Source of the DNA: Enterococcus silesiacus
GTDB lineage: Bacteria > Bacillota > Bacilli > Lactobacillales > Enterococcaceae
DNA length: 64,000 nucleotides
Direction: 5' to 3'
Assembly (NCBI GenBank): GCA_001465115.1
Contig: CP013614.1
Coordinates: 3,534,001-3,598,000 of the forward strand
Under the pieces are notes generated by a model. The model made no database searches. It saw only the letters and a program-made list of their open reading frames with translations, and had not been told where the DNA came from. Each line of letters opens with the position of its first letter. Positions within the stretch are counted from its first letter, which is position 1. A program made the position numbers and the translations under genes. Below, piece by piece: positions 50,013 to 60,431 of this stretch.

Positions 50013-52712
50013 ATGAAACATATAAAAAATACATTGAAGTTATTTAAATTAGATTGGCAACGCATTTTTAAAAACCCAATCGCAACATTTTTGATTATTG
50101 CACTGATGATTATTCCATCACTTTATGCATGGTTCAATATCAAAGCTTTGTGGGATCCATATGCGAATACAGGAGAGCTGCCGATTGCGGTCTATAGCGA
50201 TGATCAAGCAGCGACTTTCAAAGACAAAAAAGTTAATATTGGTGAGGAAGTTTTGAAAAATCTCCATGAAAACAAGCAATTGGGGTGGCGGTTTGTCGAC
50301 TCTAAACAAGAATTAGACAAAGGGGTACGATCTGGTAAATACTATGCCGGTATTTATTTGCCTAAAGATTTCTCTAAAGACTTATTAAGTTTCACGACAG
50401 GAGAAATCACCAAGCCTAAAATAGACTATTCAATCAATGAGAAAATCAATGCGATTGCACCAAAGATTGCGGAAAAAGGTGCATCTTCTTTGCAAGCGCA
50501 AATCACAGATGAATTTACTAAGACCGCAAGTAGTACATTAGTTGGTGTTTTTAATGACATTGGCTATAATTTAGATTCTAATCTAGTTAGCATTACCAAA
50601 GTCAAAGACATGATTCTTTCAACAGATGAGAATATTGACCAAATCGATAAGTATACGCAAGAGGTTGTTGCGCTACATGGTAAAATGCCAGAATTGAAAA
50701 CGAAATTAGCAAAGGCGAATGAATTTGTTGATTATTTACCTCAAGTTGATGCCTTAGGGGCAAAACTAGTTGATTTAAATGACAAGATGCCGACGATCAA
50801 GGAGCAGGCAAAAGTTATTTTAACCTTGCAGGAGAAGATTCCAGAAATCCAAAATGCTGGCAAACAATTAGCGATGATCGATGAAGATTTTGCATCAGTC
50901 GAACAAACGATGACCGAGGGAATCGATGAAGCAAAACAAGGCTTAACGATTATTCAGCAAGTTCAAACAGCATTACCAGACATTGAAAAACTTGGGAACC
51001 AAGCAGACCAATTAGCGACTGCAACAAGTGAAGGTGCAGCAAAATTACAAGAAGCACTGCCAAGTATTACAAGCAGTATCAAAGTAACGTTGGAGTCTGT
51101 TCAAACGATTGGCTCAAATGTATCAGCTATTGCAGGACAAATCGATCAATTGCTAACAGACAACGAGCTGACACCAGAAGAGCGTGTAGCGTTAAAACAA
51201 CTGTTACAGCAATTTAGCGACAGTCTAGGTAAACAACAAGCTGCTATTGATCAATTAGCTGTGATGTTGACCGATATTCAAAATTCATCAGGTAATCAAG
51301 AGCTTCAACCGATCATTGATAACCTAAATAATCTTAGTACCTTGATTAGTGGTTTAAAAGCTCGAGTAGATAGTATTGATGCAGACTCGATCTCAGTCGA
51401 TCAGCTAAGAGCTGTTTTAGGTGAAATTGAAAGTATGGCCAACAATATTGCGTCAATTGCGGGAAGTATCAATGTTGATGCTGTTGCAACAGACGTGAAT
51501 GATATTTTGACTAAACTAATCAATACGATAGCAACCGCTCAAGGACTACTTAACCAAGCGAAGCAAATCGATTTTGCTTCGTTACTAAGCTCAACCGAGG
51601 CAACAGTGTCTAATGCGATTGGGATCTTAGAAAAATACCAAGCAGAATTACCAGCAATTAAACAAGAAATCCATGATGCTAATGTTTTACTGAACGGTCA
51701 TATGGAGACGATTGTAAATGGCATTAATAAAGGTGCAGAGCTTTATAATAATGAATTACCTATTATTGATGAAAAACTAGGATTAGCCGCAGATTTTATT
51801 AAAAATGATTATCCAGGCATCAAAGAAAATATCACTGGGACCTTAAAAACAGTCAATGAAAAAATGCCGGATTTAGAAGATGCTTTAAACAAAGCAAATG
51901 ATTTAGTTCAAAATGACTGGCCCAACATTAAAACAGGACTTCATAAAGCGGCTGAAGCGATCCGCAAAGGTGAGAAGGATGTTGATCTTGGTCAAGTGAT
52001 AAAATTGCTTAAATTAGACGCAAATGCAGAAAGTGACTTCTTTGCTAAGCCAGTTGAAGTTTCTGAAAATAAAATATATCCAATCGCCAACAACGGATCA
52101 GCTAGCACACCATTTTATACGGCACTTTGTTTGTGGGTTGGTGCAGTATTATTTTCAAGTGTTGCGACGACTGATTTCCACTTAGATGAAAAAGATCGTG
52201 GCAAATACTCTAAACGAGAACAATTTTCTGCAAGAATGTTAACATTCTTAGTCATGGGACTAGCTCAAGGGCTGATTGTTACTTTAGGGAACTATTTCTT
52301 ATTGGGCGTGGATGTAAGACAACCATTTTATAGTGTCTTATTTGCTTTATTGATCGCCTTTGCTTTTATGATGATGGTCTATGTACTCGTGGCCTTGTTC
52401 GGCAATGTCGGAAAAGGTGCTGCGATTATTATCTTAGTATTGTCTATTTCCGGTGGTGGAGGAAACTATCCGATCCAAGTCTCTGGTAAATTCTTCCAAT
52501 TTATCAATCCATTTTTACCGTTTACACATGCGGTGAATTTACTGCGGGAATCCGCTGGCGGAATCTACTGGCCGAATGCTTGGAAGGCAATCATCATCTT
52601 GACCTGTATTTCGATTGTCTTTTGTGTACTGGGGATTCTTTTATATCCTTATATCGAAGAAAAGACGAAGAAATTAGCGAAGGTCTCACATGAGAGTCAT
52701 ATTTTCCATTAA
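50013..52712 (+). CDS. YhgE/Pip domain membrane protein
   Basis: An 899-residue protein. One N-terminal membrane helix (about 23-42) is followed by a conserved extracytoplasmic domain ([17 protein letters not shown] start, here [20 protein letters not shown]). A very long helical, Gln/Ala/Asp-rich central region (about 160-660) has heptad-like repeats, and five C-terminal helices (about 690-885) form an ABC-2-like membrane domain. Relatives include phage infection protein Pip and the T7SS component EsaA. The substrate or role is unknown; it probably spans the wall as a stalk. ATG 50013 is chosen; GTG 50004 is possible. It is monocistronic with a clear terminator. Confidence 0.87.
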   Translation: MKHIKNTLKLFKLDWQRIFKNPIATFLIIALMIIPSLYAWFNIKALWDPYANTGELPIAVYSDDQAATFKDKKVNIGEEVLKNLHENKQLGWRFVDSKQELDKGVRSGKYYAGIYLPKDFSKDLLSFTTGEITKPKIDYSINEKINAIAPKIAEKGASSLQAQITDEFTKTASSTLVGVFNDIGYNLDSNLVSITKVKDMILSTDENIDQIDKYTQEVVALHGKMPELKTKLAKANEFVDYLPQVDALGAKLVDLNDKMPTIKEQAKVILTLQEKIPEIQNAGKQLAMIDEDFASVEQTMTEGIDEAKQGLTIIQQVQTALPDIEKLGNQADQLATATSEGAAKLQEALPSITSSIKVTLESVQTIGSNVSAIAGQIDQLLTDNELTPEERVALKQLLQQFSDSLGKQQAAIDQLAVMLTDIQNSSGNQELQPIIDNLNNLSTLISGLKARVDSIDADSISVDQLRAVLGEIESMANNIASIAGSINVDAVATDVNDILTKLINTIATAQGLLNQAKQIDFASLLSSTEATVSNAIGILEKYQAELPAIKQEIHDANVLLNGHMETIVNGINKGAELYNNELPIIDEKLGLAADFIKNDYPGIKENITGTLKTVNEKMPDLEDALNKANDLVQNDWPNIKTGLHKAAEAIRKGEKDVDLGQVIKLLKLDANAESDFFAKPVEVSENKIYPIANNGSASTPFYTALCLWVGAVLFSSVATTDFHLDEKDRGKYSKREQFSARMLTFLVMGLAQGLIVTLGNYFLLGVDVRQPFYSVLFALLIAFAFMMMVYVLVALFGNVGKGAAIIILVLSISGGGGNYPIQVSGKFFQFINPFLPFTHAVNLLRESAGGIYWPNAWKAIIILTCISIVFCVLGILLYPYIEEKTKKLAKVSHESHIFH

Positions 52713-52736
52713 GCAATAATGAGACGAGCGATTTTG

Positions 52737-52777
52737 AAAGACTGTGAAGAAATGCAACATTTCTTCACAGTCTTTTT
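52737..52777 (+). terminator. Terminator of the YhgE/Pip gene
   Basis: AAAGACTGTGAAGAAATG pairs exactly with CATTTCTTCACAGTCTTT around CAA. Confidence 0.92.
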
Positions 52778-53008
52778 GTATAGTGCTGAAGATAAACGGA
52801 AGGATTATACTCTTTCTTGGTGCAAAATAAGATCGTTAGTAGTCGTTTTTCAAGGTATCCCTAACAAAAAAACAAATGAACCCAATCAATCAACTTGGGT
52901 CTTTCTAAACAATAAAAAGTCACTAAAAAAGGCCTCATTTTACTATACAAATCTATGAAATCATTTTATAGTCTTAAGATATGCTAAAAAACGAGGTAGG
53001 GATTATAA

Positions 53009-54172
53009 ATGATAAATTTTTTAATAGATCGTTTTGAAAAAAGACAACAGAAAAAATCAGATATGCGGACAGGATTTGGAATTTTTGCCGGTATCGTCGG
53101 CTTAGTATCAAATCTGCTGCTTTTTGTCAGTAAATTATTGATTGGACTGATCTCTGGCAGTGTGTCAATCATGGCAGATGCAATGAATAATTTGTCAGAT
53201 ACAGTATCGTCAGTTTTGACCTTGGTTGGTTTTTATATTTCTGGGAAACCAGCAGATGAAGAGCATCCTTATGGGCACGAGCGTTTTGAGTATATTAGCG
53301 GAATGCTGGTTTCATTATTGATTACATTTGTCGGGTTTCAATTTTTTATGACCTCGATTGAGCGAATCAAAGATCCACAAAGTATTAAGGTGACGCCTGT
53401 GATCTTGATCGTGTTGTTATTATCCATTTTGATCAAAGTCTGGCAAAGTGTTTTTTACCAGCGTGTAGCTAAAAAGATTGATTCTAATACACTTGTTGCG
53501 ACAGCAAAGGATAGCTTAAATGATGTGTTTACGACGATTGCTGTTTTAGTATCAGCGACAGTTGAAGGAATGACTGGATTAAAAATCGATGGGATTGTCG
53601 GCCTGTTGATTGCGTGTTACATTATTTTTAGCGGTTTGCAGCTGATTCGAGAATTTGTGAATGAGCTGATGGGGTTGCGACCTGATCAAGCTGCGATTGA
53701 TCAGATGAAGTTATATTTGTCATCTGTTTCAGAGATTATAGGATATCATGATCTGCTGATTCATCAATACGGTCCCAATAAAACTTTTGCTTCTGTGCAC
53801 ATTGAAATTGACGACCGCTGGGATTTAACGCAAGCCCATGAAACAATCGATGGAATTGAAAAGAATTTTAAGGAGAAATTAGGTGTGGATCTTGTTTGCC
53901 ATATTGATCCTGTGAACTTGCATGATCAAAGACAACAGTTTATCCATCAAGAGCTTAAAAAAATCATCAAGGGAATCAACAGTGAACTAAGAGGACACGA
54001 TATTCGTCTCGTGGACCATGGTGAGAAGCCTCGTATTTTATTTGATTTGGTTGTCCCCAATCACTTTAAAGCAACCGATCAAGAATTAAAGATTCGCATT
54101 CAAGAGCAAGTCTATAGAAACATTGGGGACTACATGGTAGAAATAGTCTTTGACCATAATTATCTTCTTTAA
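53009..54172 (+). CDS. Cation diffusion facilitator family transporter
   Basis: A 387-residue CDF transporter with six membrane helices in the first 210 residues. Metal-site motifs are SIMADAMNNLSDT in TM2, HPYGHERFEY after it, and AKDSLNDVF in TM5. A C-terminal cytoplasmic domain follows (VHIEIDDRWDLTQAHETIDGIE), here extended by about 90 residues. It should export a divalent metal such as Zn, Mn or Co by proton antiport; the ion is not decided by sequence reading. ATG 53009 follows GAGGTAGGG. Confidence 0.9.
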   Translation: MINFLIDRFEKRQQKKSDMRTGFGIFAGIVGLVSNLLLFVSKLLIGLISGSVSIMADAMNNLSDTVSSVLTLVGFYISGKPADEEHPYGHERFEYISGMLVSLLITFVGFQFFMTSIERIKDPQSIKVTPVILIVLLLSILIKVWQSVFYQRVAKKIDSNTLVATAKDSLNDVFTTIAVLVSATVEGMTGLKIDGIVGLLIACYIIFSGLQLIREFVNELMGLRPDQAAIDQMKLYLSSVSEIIGYHDLLIHQYGPNKTFASVHIEIDDRWDLTQAHETIDGIEKNFKEKLGVDLVCHIDPVNLHDQRQQFIHQELKKIIKGINSELRGHDIRLVDHGEKPRILFDLVVPNHFKATDQELKIRIQEQVYRNIGDYMVEIVFDHNYLL

Positions 54173-54317
54173 AAATATATATAATGATATAAAAAATATA
54201 TTATAGAAAAAGTTTCTCAAAAAAATATATAAACTAGCTGTTTTAACTAAAAAAATGAAAAAATACAACTCTCTAACGTGGTAACATAGGTATTGAATGT
54301 TAGGGGGAGTTAAAAGG

Positions 54318-54644
54318 ATGGATGAAAACTTACTGCTTGTTTTATATTTTTTGGTGGTGGTTATTGTTGTTTTAACATTAGTTATTGTCAAAGATAAACA
54401 ATTTTTACGAAGTCTATTGAGTAAAAAAGAGTTACAACAAGAAGAAATTACGGAGTTGATGTTAGAAAAAGTCCGTTTGAAACATATAATAAGAATGCAA
54501 GATGAAACAATTGCTCATATGCTGACAACGAATACTCCGGTAGAAATCAATTATTCAAAACAGAGTGTGCCTGAAGAACCAGTCGTACAAGAGTGGGATT
54601 TAGATCAGTTTAAGAGTATGAATCAGGAGTATTACCATTTATAA
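54318..54644 (+). CDS. Hypothetical single-span membrane protein
   Basis: A 108-residue protein with one N-terminal helix (about 4-24, LLLVLYFLVVVIVVLTLVIV). A basic coiled-coil-like segment (KELQQEEITELMLEKVRLKH) and an acidic tail follow. Not recognised. ATG 54318 is preceded by GGGGGAG and AAAAGG. A terminator follows, so it is a single unit. Confidence 0.65.
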   Translation: MDENLLLVLYFLVVVIVVLTLVIVKDKQFLRSLLSKKELQQEEITELMLEKVRLKHIIRMQDETIAHMLTTNTPVEINYSKQSVPEEPVVQEWDLDQFKSMNQEYYHL

Positions 54645-54667
54645 CAAAGAATCAGCCAGTAAAACCA

Positions 54668-54716
54668 AAGTGACTGAAGAAGTGCGTGACTGCTCTTCTT
54701 TAGTTACTTTTTTTGT
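54668..54716 (+). terminator. Terminator before the MutS-family gene
   Basis: AAAGTGACTGAAGAAGTGC pairs with GCTCTTCTTTAGTTACTTT, followed by TTTT. Confidence 0.85.
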
Positions 54717-54804
54717 TTTCAAAGCGTAAATCAACCGTTCGCTAATTTTTTCTTGAATGTAGAGTGATAAAACCATATACTAAAACTGAAAAGAGGGATG
54801 CTAT

Positions 54805-56465
54805 ATGGAGGCTCAAGTGATTGTCCTTGGTTTTGTCGGACTAATTATTTTGATTATCACGGCAATGGAAATCTATAACCGTTTAAAATTAAGAGCAATG
54901 GTCAAAAGTAAGTGGGAAACTTTTCCTAGTGCTCGTTTTTTTGATAAAGAAAAGAGTTTAAAAGAAGCGTGGAAACAAGCGAAAGAGTATCGAACATATG
55001 ATAGTGAGATTGATGATATTACTTGGTATGACCTAGATGGTTTTGCTTTGTTTGAACGAATTAACGCCACCTATTCAAGTGTCGGCTCTGAGGCCTTGTA
55101 TCAACGACTACGCAATTTTAATTTCTCCGAGAAAAGTCATGAGCGTTTGGAACTATTGATTGAGTACTATAAACAAAATCCTACTATCAGGGAAGAGATC
55201 CAATTTCACTTTGCTTGTTTAGGCAAAAAAGACAGCAACCATGTAGAAAGTTATTTGAGCGAAACAAGAAGTCAAAAACTGCCGAATACTAAATTATATC
55301 TCGGGTTAGGCATATTGCCAATTGTTGCACTGATTTTGTTAGTAGTGTTTCCAGCGACACTGCCAGTGCTACTGCTGTTAGGCTCGATTTTATTCAATGT
55401 TGTCTACTATCTGATAAAAAAGGAAAAGCTGCAGCGTGAATTGGCTTCAATGGGATATTTAGTCCAAACAGTCGCTTGTGCAAAGAAATTAGCGAAAATA
55501 AAGACACCCTATCAAGAAGAGTTAACGAATAATCTCAAACCGCTTGCTTCGATGACAAAATTGGGTGTTTCTTTTAGAATGAAGTCGAACAGTGATGCTG
55601 AGTTGATGTTCGATTATTTAGCAATGATTTTTATGTTACCGTTTATTTCGTATAATTTTGTTTTGGAAAAGTTAAAAAACTACGAAGATCAAGCCAAAGA
55701 AATGTGGCGTTTGCTTGGAGAATTGGAAGTTGCCATTGCTGTGTTGAATTTTAGAACAGTAATGCCTGATACTAGTCAACCCGTTTTTTCTGAAGATATT
55801 CAAGTACAAGGAGAAGAAGTCTATCATCCTTTATTAGCGACGCCAGTACCAAATGACGTTAATTGGACCAAAAATACCCTTGTAACAGGTTCTAATGCCT
55901 CAGGCAAGTCAACCTATGTCAAGAGTGTAGCAATCAGCTGTATTCTATCTACAACGATTCACACTGCTTTAGCAACCAAGTTTCAATTGCCATTCGGACA
56001 TATTTTAACTTCGATGGCTGTCGAAGACAATATTTTCGAAGGGGACAGCTATTTTGTTGCTGAAACTAAATCCGTCAAACGAGTGCTGGCTTTGTCGAAA
56101 CAGGCGTTCCTTGCCTATGTTTTATTGACGAAATACTCAAAGGAACCAATACAATCGAACGAATATCAGCCTCATCCAGTATAGTCAATTGGCTAAAATC
56201 TTATCCATCGCTTGCTTTTGTTGCAACGCATGATATCGAGCTGACAGAAATTTTAAAGGCATCATGCTCAAATGTTCATTTTGAAGAACAAGTGACGAAA
56301 GAACGTGGTGTGACGTTTGATTATTGTTTGAGGGAAGGGCCTTCTACTACTAGGAATGCAATCCAGCTGTTGCATGTCTTGAATTATCCTGAAAAGGTTG
56401 TTGAGCAAGCGAAAAAAGAAGCTGATTATTTTGATGAACATCGTACGTGGCAAACAGTAGAATAA
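54805..56465 (+). pseudogene. MutS-family ATPase gene interrupted by a frameshift
   Basis: The first frame (54805-56184) encodes a membrane helix near residue 10, two more around 170-210, and the Walker A VTGSNASGKSTYVKS, then runs into unrelated residues after SVKRVLALSK. The expected continuation is in another frame from about 56100 to the TAA at 56463-56465: VPCLCFIDEILKGTNTIER (Walker B), VATHDIELTEI and REGPSTTRNAI. A single missing base around 56095-56100 (ATTGTCGAAACAGG would read SETG if one G or A were added) restores about 553 residues. It is either a real inactivating deletion or an assembly error. The family is a membrane-associated MutS homologue, not MutS or MutS2. Confidence 0.85.
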
Positions 56466-56514
56466 TTAAATGTTGGGGCCAAAGCTGTTTTTGCTCGGTC
56501 GTTGATACGGATTT

Positions 56515-56567
56515 CATGTGATCAGGATCTGACTCGAAGAGTTATGTTCCGATCACATCTTTTTTTG
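56515..56567 (+). terminator. Terminator after the MutS-family gene
   Basis: ATGTGATCAGGA pairs with TCCGATCACAT around an inner TCGAAGA region, followed by seven T. Confidence 0.85.
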
Positions 56568-56704
56568 TTGGAAGACAGAAGCAGGACGAAATATTTTTTT
56601 TGAAAAGCTAATCTTGCTAAAATGAAGAAAAGTTGCGGTCTAAGAATTTCTTTAATGGATAAAGAGGAGGGGGTAAATATTTAAATAGTTTAACAGGTAA
56701 ATAA

Positions 56705-56733
56705 TTGACAATCGTAAGTTAGAGGCGTAGCAT
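56705..56733 (+). promoter_or_regulatory. Promoter of the KimA-type gene
   Basis: TTGACA (56705-56710), a 17-bp spacer and TAGCAT (56728-56733). The leader of about 70 nt before the gene is too short for a c-di-AMP riboswitch; I saw none in the whole gap. Confidence 0.6.
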
Positions 56734-56810
56734 ATGTGATTGTTTGCGAAAAAAACATACTTTTTTCTGAAAATAGAACAGAAAAAAATTATAGAAGGGG
56801 AGATTAAAAA

Positions 56811-58634
56811 GTGGACTATTTAAAACGCTTGTTTATCGGAAAACCGTTAAAATCTACTGAAAATGATGAGCATAAACTGAGCCGATTTGCGGCGCTTGCC
56901 TTATTGTCATCCGATGCATTGTCTTCAATTGCTTACGGCACAGAACAAATCGTAGTTGTGCTCGTTACGTTATCCGCTGCCGCTATATGGTATTCGTTAC
57001 CGATTGCTGCTTTTGTTATTATTTTACTTATTTCATTAACCTTATCTTATCGGCAAATCATCCATGCGTATCCTCATGGCGGCGGAGCGTATGTTGTCAG
57101 CAGTGAAAATTTAGGGAAGAATGCCGGGTTAGTGGCTGGCGGCTCGTTGTTGGTTGATTATATGCTGACAGTGGCTGTTTCGGTTTCTGCAGGAGCTGAG
57201 GCGATTATTTCAGCAGTCCCTGCGTTGTATGGTCATCAGGTAGCCATTTCGATCGTGATTGTTCTGTTGATCATGTTGATGAATCTGCGGGGATTAAGAG
57301 AGTCGGCTAGTTTTTTGATGTTTCCTGTGTATAGTTTTATTGCGGTGATTACATTGCTGATCGCGACAGGTTTATTTAAGATCGTTACAGGAGCCGTACC
57401 ATTACATGCAACAGCAGTACCAGGAACCATTGTGCCAGGCATTACGATTGCCTTGATTTTACGAGCATTTTCTTCTGGTTCGTCTTCGTTGACAGGAGTT
57501 GAAGCAATTAGTAATGCAGTTCCTTTTTTCAAAAAGCCTAGAGCAAAAAATGCGGCAGGTACGTTAACTTTGATGGCAGTGATTTTGGGGTTTTTCTTTG
57601 TTGGAATCACATTTATCAACTATTGGTATGGGATTGTTCCGCAAACTGAAGTGACTGTGTTGGCTCAAATCGGAAAAGCGGTCTTCGGTCAAAATATTCT
57701 TTATTATGTATTGCAGTTTACAACGGCGTTGATTTTAGCTGTTGCTGCAAATACAGGATTTTCAGCTTTTCCAGTGCTCGCATATAACTTAGCAAAAGAT
57801 AAATTTATGCCGCATATGTATATGGATCGTGGAGATCGATTAGGCTATTCAAATGGGATATTGACCTTGGCAGCAGGTTCTGTTGTATTGTTATTGATCT
57901 TTCAAGGATCGACCGAACGATTGATTCCGCTCTATTCAATTGGTGTATTTATTCCATTTGCATTATCTCAGACTGGGATGGTACTTAAATGGCGGAAAGA
58001 GACTGAAAAATGGTTGTCAAAATCAGTGGCTAACATTGTTGGAGCTTTCATTTCTTATGCGATCATCGTTATTTTATTCATGTATCGTTTAGGTGATATC
58101 TGGCCATTCTTTATTATTATGCCTGTTTTGATTTTTGTTTTTTACAGTATCCACGCACATTACCAAAACGTCGCAGAACAACTGCGTTTGGAAGAAACGG
58201 TGAAGCAGCAAGAATTTTATGGTAATACCGTCATTGTTTTAGTAGGAAATGCCACTCAAGCAAATGTGGGAGCCTTAAATTATGCTCGTTCGATCGGTGA
58301 TTATGTTGTTGCGATGCATGTATCATTAGATGAAAATGTCGAGAAAGAAAAGGAAATCGAAGCTGAATTTAAACAACATTTTCCTGATATTCGTTTTTCT
58401 GTCGTTCATTCATCTTATCGTTCGATCACAAATCCAATTCTCCGTTATGTAGATTTGGTAAGTAAAAATTCAGCGAAACGAAATTACACGACAACAGTGT
58501 TGATTCCGCAGTTTGTCCCTAATCGGCGCTGGCAAAATATCTTGCATAATCAGACGAGTTTACGGTTACGTCTACGATTATCTTGGCGGGAAAATATTGT
58601 GGTTGCGACATATAGTTATCATTTGAAGAAATAG
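56811..58634 (+). CDS. kimA: KimA-type high-affinity potassium importer
   Basis: A 607-residue APC/KUP-like transporter very similar throughout to Bacillus KimA (YdaO), including the same length. Opening RLFIGKPLKS, then LSSDALSSIAYGTEQI, YPHGGGAYVVS, GGSLLVDYMLTVAVSVSAG, FSSGSSSLTGVEAISNAVPFF and AANTGFSAFP. The cytoplasmic C-terminal domain (about 455-607) ends RLRLSWRENIVVATYSYHLKK-like. It imports K+ with protons and is inhibited by c-di-AMP in Bacillus. GTG 56811 follows AAGGGGAGAT. The gene is monocistronic. Confidence 0.9.
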   Translation: MDYLKRLFIGKPLKSTENDEHKLSRFAALALLSSDALSSIAYGTEQIVVVLVTLSAAAIWYSLPIAAFVIILLISLTLSYRQIIHAYPHGGGAYVVSSENLGKNAGLVAGGSLLVDYMLTVAVSVSAGAEAIISAVPALYGHQVAISIVIVLLIMLMNLRGLRESASFLMFPVYSFIAVITLLIATGLFKIVTGAVPLHATAVPGTIVPGITIALILRAFSSGSSSLTGVEAISNAVPFFKKPRAKNAAGTLTLMAVILGFFFVGITFINYWYGIVPQTEVTVLAQIGKAVFGQNILYYVLQFTTALILAVAANTGFSAFPVLAYNLAKDKFMPHMYMDRGDRLGYSNGILTLAAGSVVLLLIFQGSTERLIPLYSIGVFIPFALSQTGMVLKWRKETEKWLSKSVANIVGAFISYAIIVILFMYRLGDIWPFFIIMPVLIFVFYSIHAHYQNVAEQLRLEETVKQQEFYGNTVIVLVGNATQANVGALNYARSIGDYVVAMHVSLDENVEKEKEIEAEFKQHFPDIRFSVVHSSYRSITNPILRYVDLVSKNSAKRNYTTTVLIPQFVPNRRWQNILHNQTSLRLRLRLSWRENIVVATYSYHLKK

Positions 58635-58635
58635 A

Positions 58636-58678
58636 AAAAAGTAGGTAAGAATTTTTTGAATTCTTACCTACTTTTTCT
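58636..58678. terminator. Terminator of kimA
   Basis: AAAAAGTAGGTAAGAATT pairs exactly with AATTCTTACCTACTTTTT. Confidence 0.92.
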
Positions 58679-58714
58679 GTCAGAGCTAGACGGGCTCAAT
58701 CCGCTTTTTAGTGA

Positions 58715-58831
58715 TCTAGCTGCACAAAACAGCCTTTGAGGAAAATAGATAATCTTGATAGAGAATGAAAAGTGTTCTCTATCAAGATTCCTAATTTTCT
58801 CTAAGGCTAAACGTTTTGTTCCGCTTTTCTA
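58715..58831. repeat. Long imperfect palindrome, copy D (divergent)
   Basis: CTAGCTGCACAAAACAGCCTTTGAGG pattern on the left pairs with CTAAGGCTAAACGTTTTGTTCC on the right; inner arms AATCTTGATAGAGAA and TTCTCTATCAAGATT are exact. Same plan as copies A-C. It also ends the opuC operon, touching its last codons, and may serve as its terminator. Confidence 0.65.
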
Positions 58832-59497
58832 TGAATGTTTACTAGCCGGATCTAATCGACGTTCGATCATGCCTAATACCCAGTCTGTAATGATGGCCAT
58901 TAAAGCCGTTGGCAATGCCCCGACAAGGATGATGGCTGTACCGTCTGTTGCATTGGTTCCGCGAATAATGATATCGCCAAGACCACCGGCACCAACGAAA
59001 GCACCGATAGCGGTGATTCCAATCGCTACAACTAAAGCATTACGGATACCTGCCATGATCACGGATACGGAAAGCGGCAATTCCACCATGTAAAGGCGTT
59101 GCCATTTCGTCATGCCCATTCCTTTACCGACATCTAAAATATTTTTATCTACCTGAATCATTCCAGTATAGGTATTCTTAATGATTGGTAAAAGCGAGTA
59201 GAGAAATACTGTTACGATAACAGTATTTACCCCAAGTCCAAGACCAAGCATTAAGATCGAAAGCATGGCAAGGGAAGGAACTGTTTGGATCAAGTTTGCG
59301 ATACTCACGACCCAGCCAGCCATTTTTCTTCTGCGAGCTATGAAAATGCCAATTGGAATGCCGATGATTGCCGCAAATAATACACCGTAAATGGAAATTA
59401 GAAAATGTCGAACAAATTGACTTAACACATAACTGCCGTTTTGCTCAAAATAATAGAAAAACTGCTGCAGTAAATTCATATCTTGTAAATTCTGCAT
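58829..59497 (-). CDS. opuCD: Osmoprotectant ABC transporter permease (OpuCD type)
   Basis: A 222-residue binding-protein-dependent permease with about five to six membrane helices. EAA-type loop: VDKNILDVGKGMGMTKWQRLYMVELPLSV. It forms the second membrane subunit of a glycine betaine/carnitine/choline importer. Its ATG overlaps the preceding stop by 1 bp (TAATG), with GGAGGTGGG upstream. Confidence 0.9.
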   Translation of the reverse strand: MQNLQDMNLLQQFFYYFEQNGSYVLSQFVRHFLISIYGVLFAAIIGIPIGIFIARRRKMAGWVVSIANLIQTVPSLAMLSILMLGLGLGVNTVIVTVFLYSLLPIIKNTYTGMIQVDKNILDVGKGMGMTKWQRLYMVELPLSVSVIMAGIRNALVVAIGITAIGAFVGAGGLGDIIIRGTNATDGTAIILVGALPTALMAIITDWVLGMIERRLDPASKHS

Positions 59498-60429
59498 TAT
59501 TTCCCACCTCCTTCAGATTCGAAGAAATGGTGTTCTTTTAAGAAATTATCAGCAACTGTTTCAGGTTCCATTAAATCGTTGTCTGCTTGATAATTTAGTT
59601 TTTGCATGGTTTCTGTTGAAATTTTTCCTGATAGTTTACCAAGGACATCATTCAATTCAGGATGTTTTTTTAAGAGTTCGTCCGTTGCAACTGCACAGGC
59701 ATCATACGGCGGGAAGAAGTGAAGATCATCTTCTAAAATAACCAGATCATAACTGCCGATTCGGCCATCTGTTGAATACCCTAAAACAACATCCATCTTA
59801 TTAGCCGCAACAGCATCATAAACTAAACCGATCTGCATCGGGAAGACACGTTTAAAGTCAAAGCCATAAGTTTCAGTAAACCCTTTATAGCCGTCACCTT
59901 TACGGTCAATCCAAGAAGTATCCACACCTGCGGTCAATTGATCACCAACTTTTTTTAGATCACTGATGGTTTTTAAATTATATTTTTTAGCAGTTTCTTG
60001 TGTGACCATAAAGGCATACGTATTGGCAAATCCGTAAGAGTTAAACCATTTTTGCTGAAATCTTTTCTGAAATTCTGATTGTACAACATCAAAGGCTTTT
60101 TTTGGTTCCTTGATCGGTTCTAGATTCAACGTAGTGGTCAAATCAGTCCCAGTATAGCGGGCAGCCGAAATTTGCGCATCACCATTCATCATTGCTTGAT
60201 GGTTGATTGTGGTCGTTGCTAAGTTGTTGATAATCGTAGTTTTTTCATCAGTATAATGCTCGATCATTCCAGCGACTAAACTTGCTAATATCTGCGCTTC
60301 AGAGGTAATTCCTCCGGTAATAGAAATGGTCGAGTCATCAGAGTTAGAAGCTAGTCCAGGCAAAGAACAGCCTGACAATAATAAGATGCTACAAAATGTG
60401 ATGAGGAACAATTTTAATTTTTGTTTCAT
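59497..60429 (-). CDS. opuCC: Osmoprotectant-binding lipoprotein (OpuCC type)
   Basis: A 310-residue substrate-binding lipoprotein. Signal peptide with lipobox LLLSGC (Cys about 21). The mature part begins ISITGGITSEAQILASLVAGMIE and includes ISAARYTGTDL and VVLGYSTDGRIG, typical of the OpuAC/ProX-like OpuCC group that binds quaternary ammonium osmolytes. It lies between the two permease genes, as in known opuC operons. Confidence 0.92.
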   Translation of the reverse strand: MKQKLKLFLITFCSILLLSGCSLPGLASNSDDSTISITGGITSEAQILASLVAGMIEHYTDEKTTIINNLATTTINHQAMMNGDAQISAARYTGTDLTTTLNLEPIKEPKKAFDVVQSEFQKRFQQKWFNSYGFANTYAFMVTQETAKKYNLKTISDLKKVGDQLTAGVDTSWIDRKGDGYKGFTETYGFDFKRVFPMQIGLVYDAVAANKMDVVLGYSTDGRIGSYDLVILEDDLHFFPPYDACAVATDELLKKHPELNDVLGKLSGKISTETMQKLNYQADNDLMEPETVADNFLKEHHFFESEGGGK

Positions 60430-60431
60430 GC

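Noticed and set aside
52719..52958. 79-codon frame after the YhgE/Pip gene
   Set aside because: It reads straight through a strong terminator hairpin and has no ribosome site.
58755..59093. 112-codon plus-strand frame
   Set aside because: Antisense to the opuCD permease gene and through a palindromic repeat.
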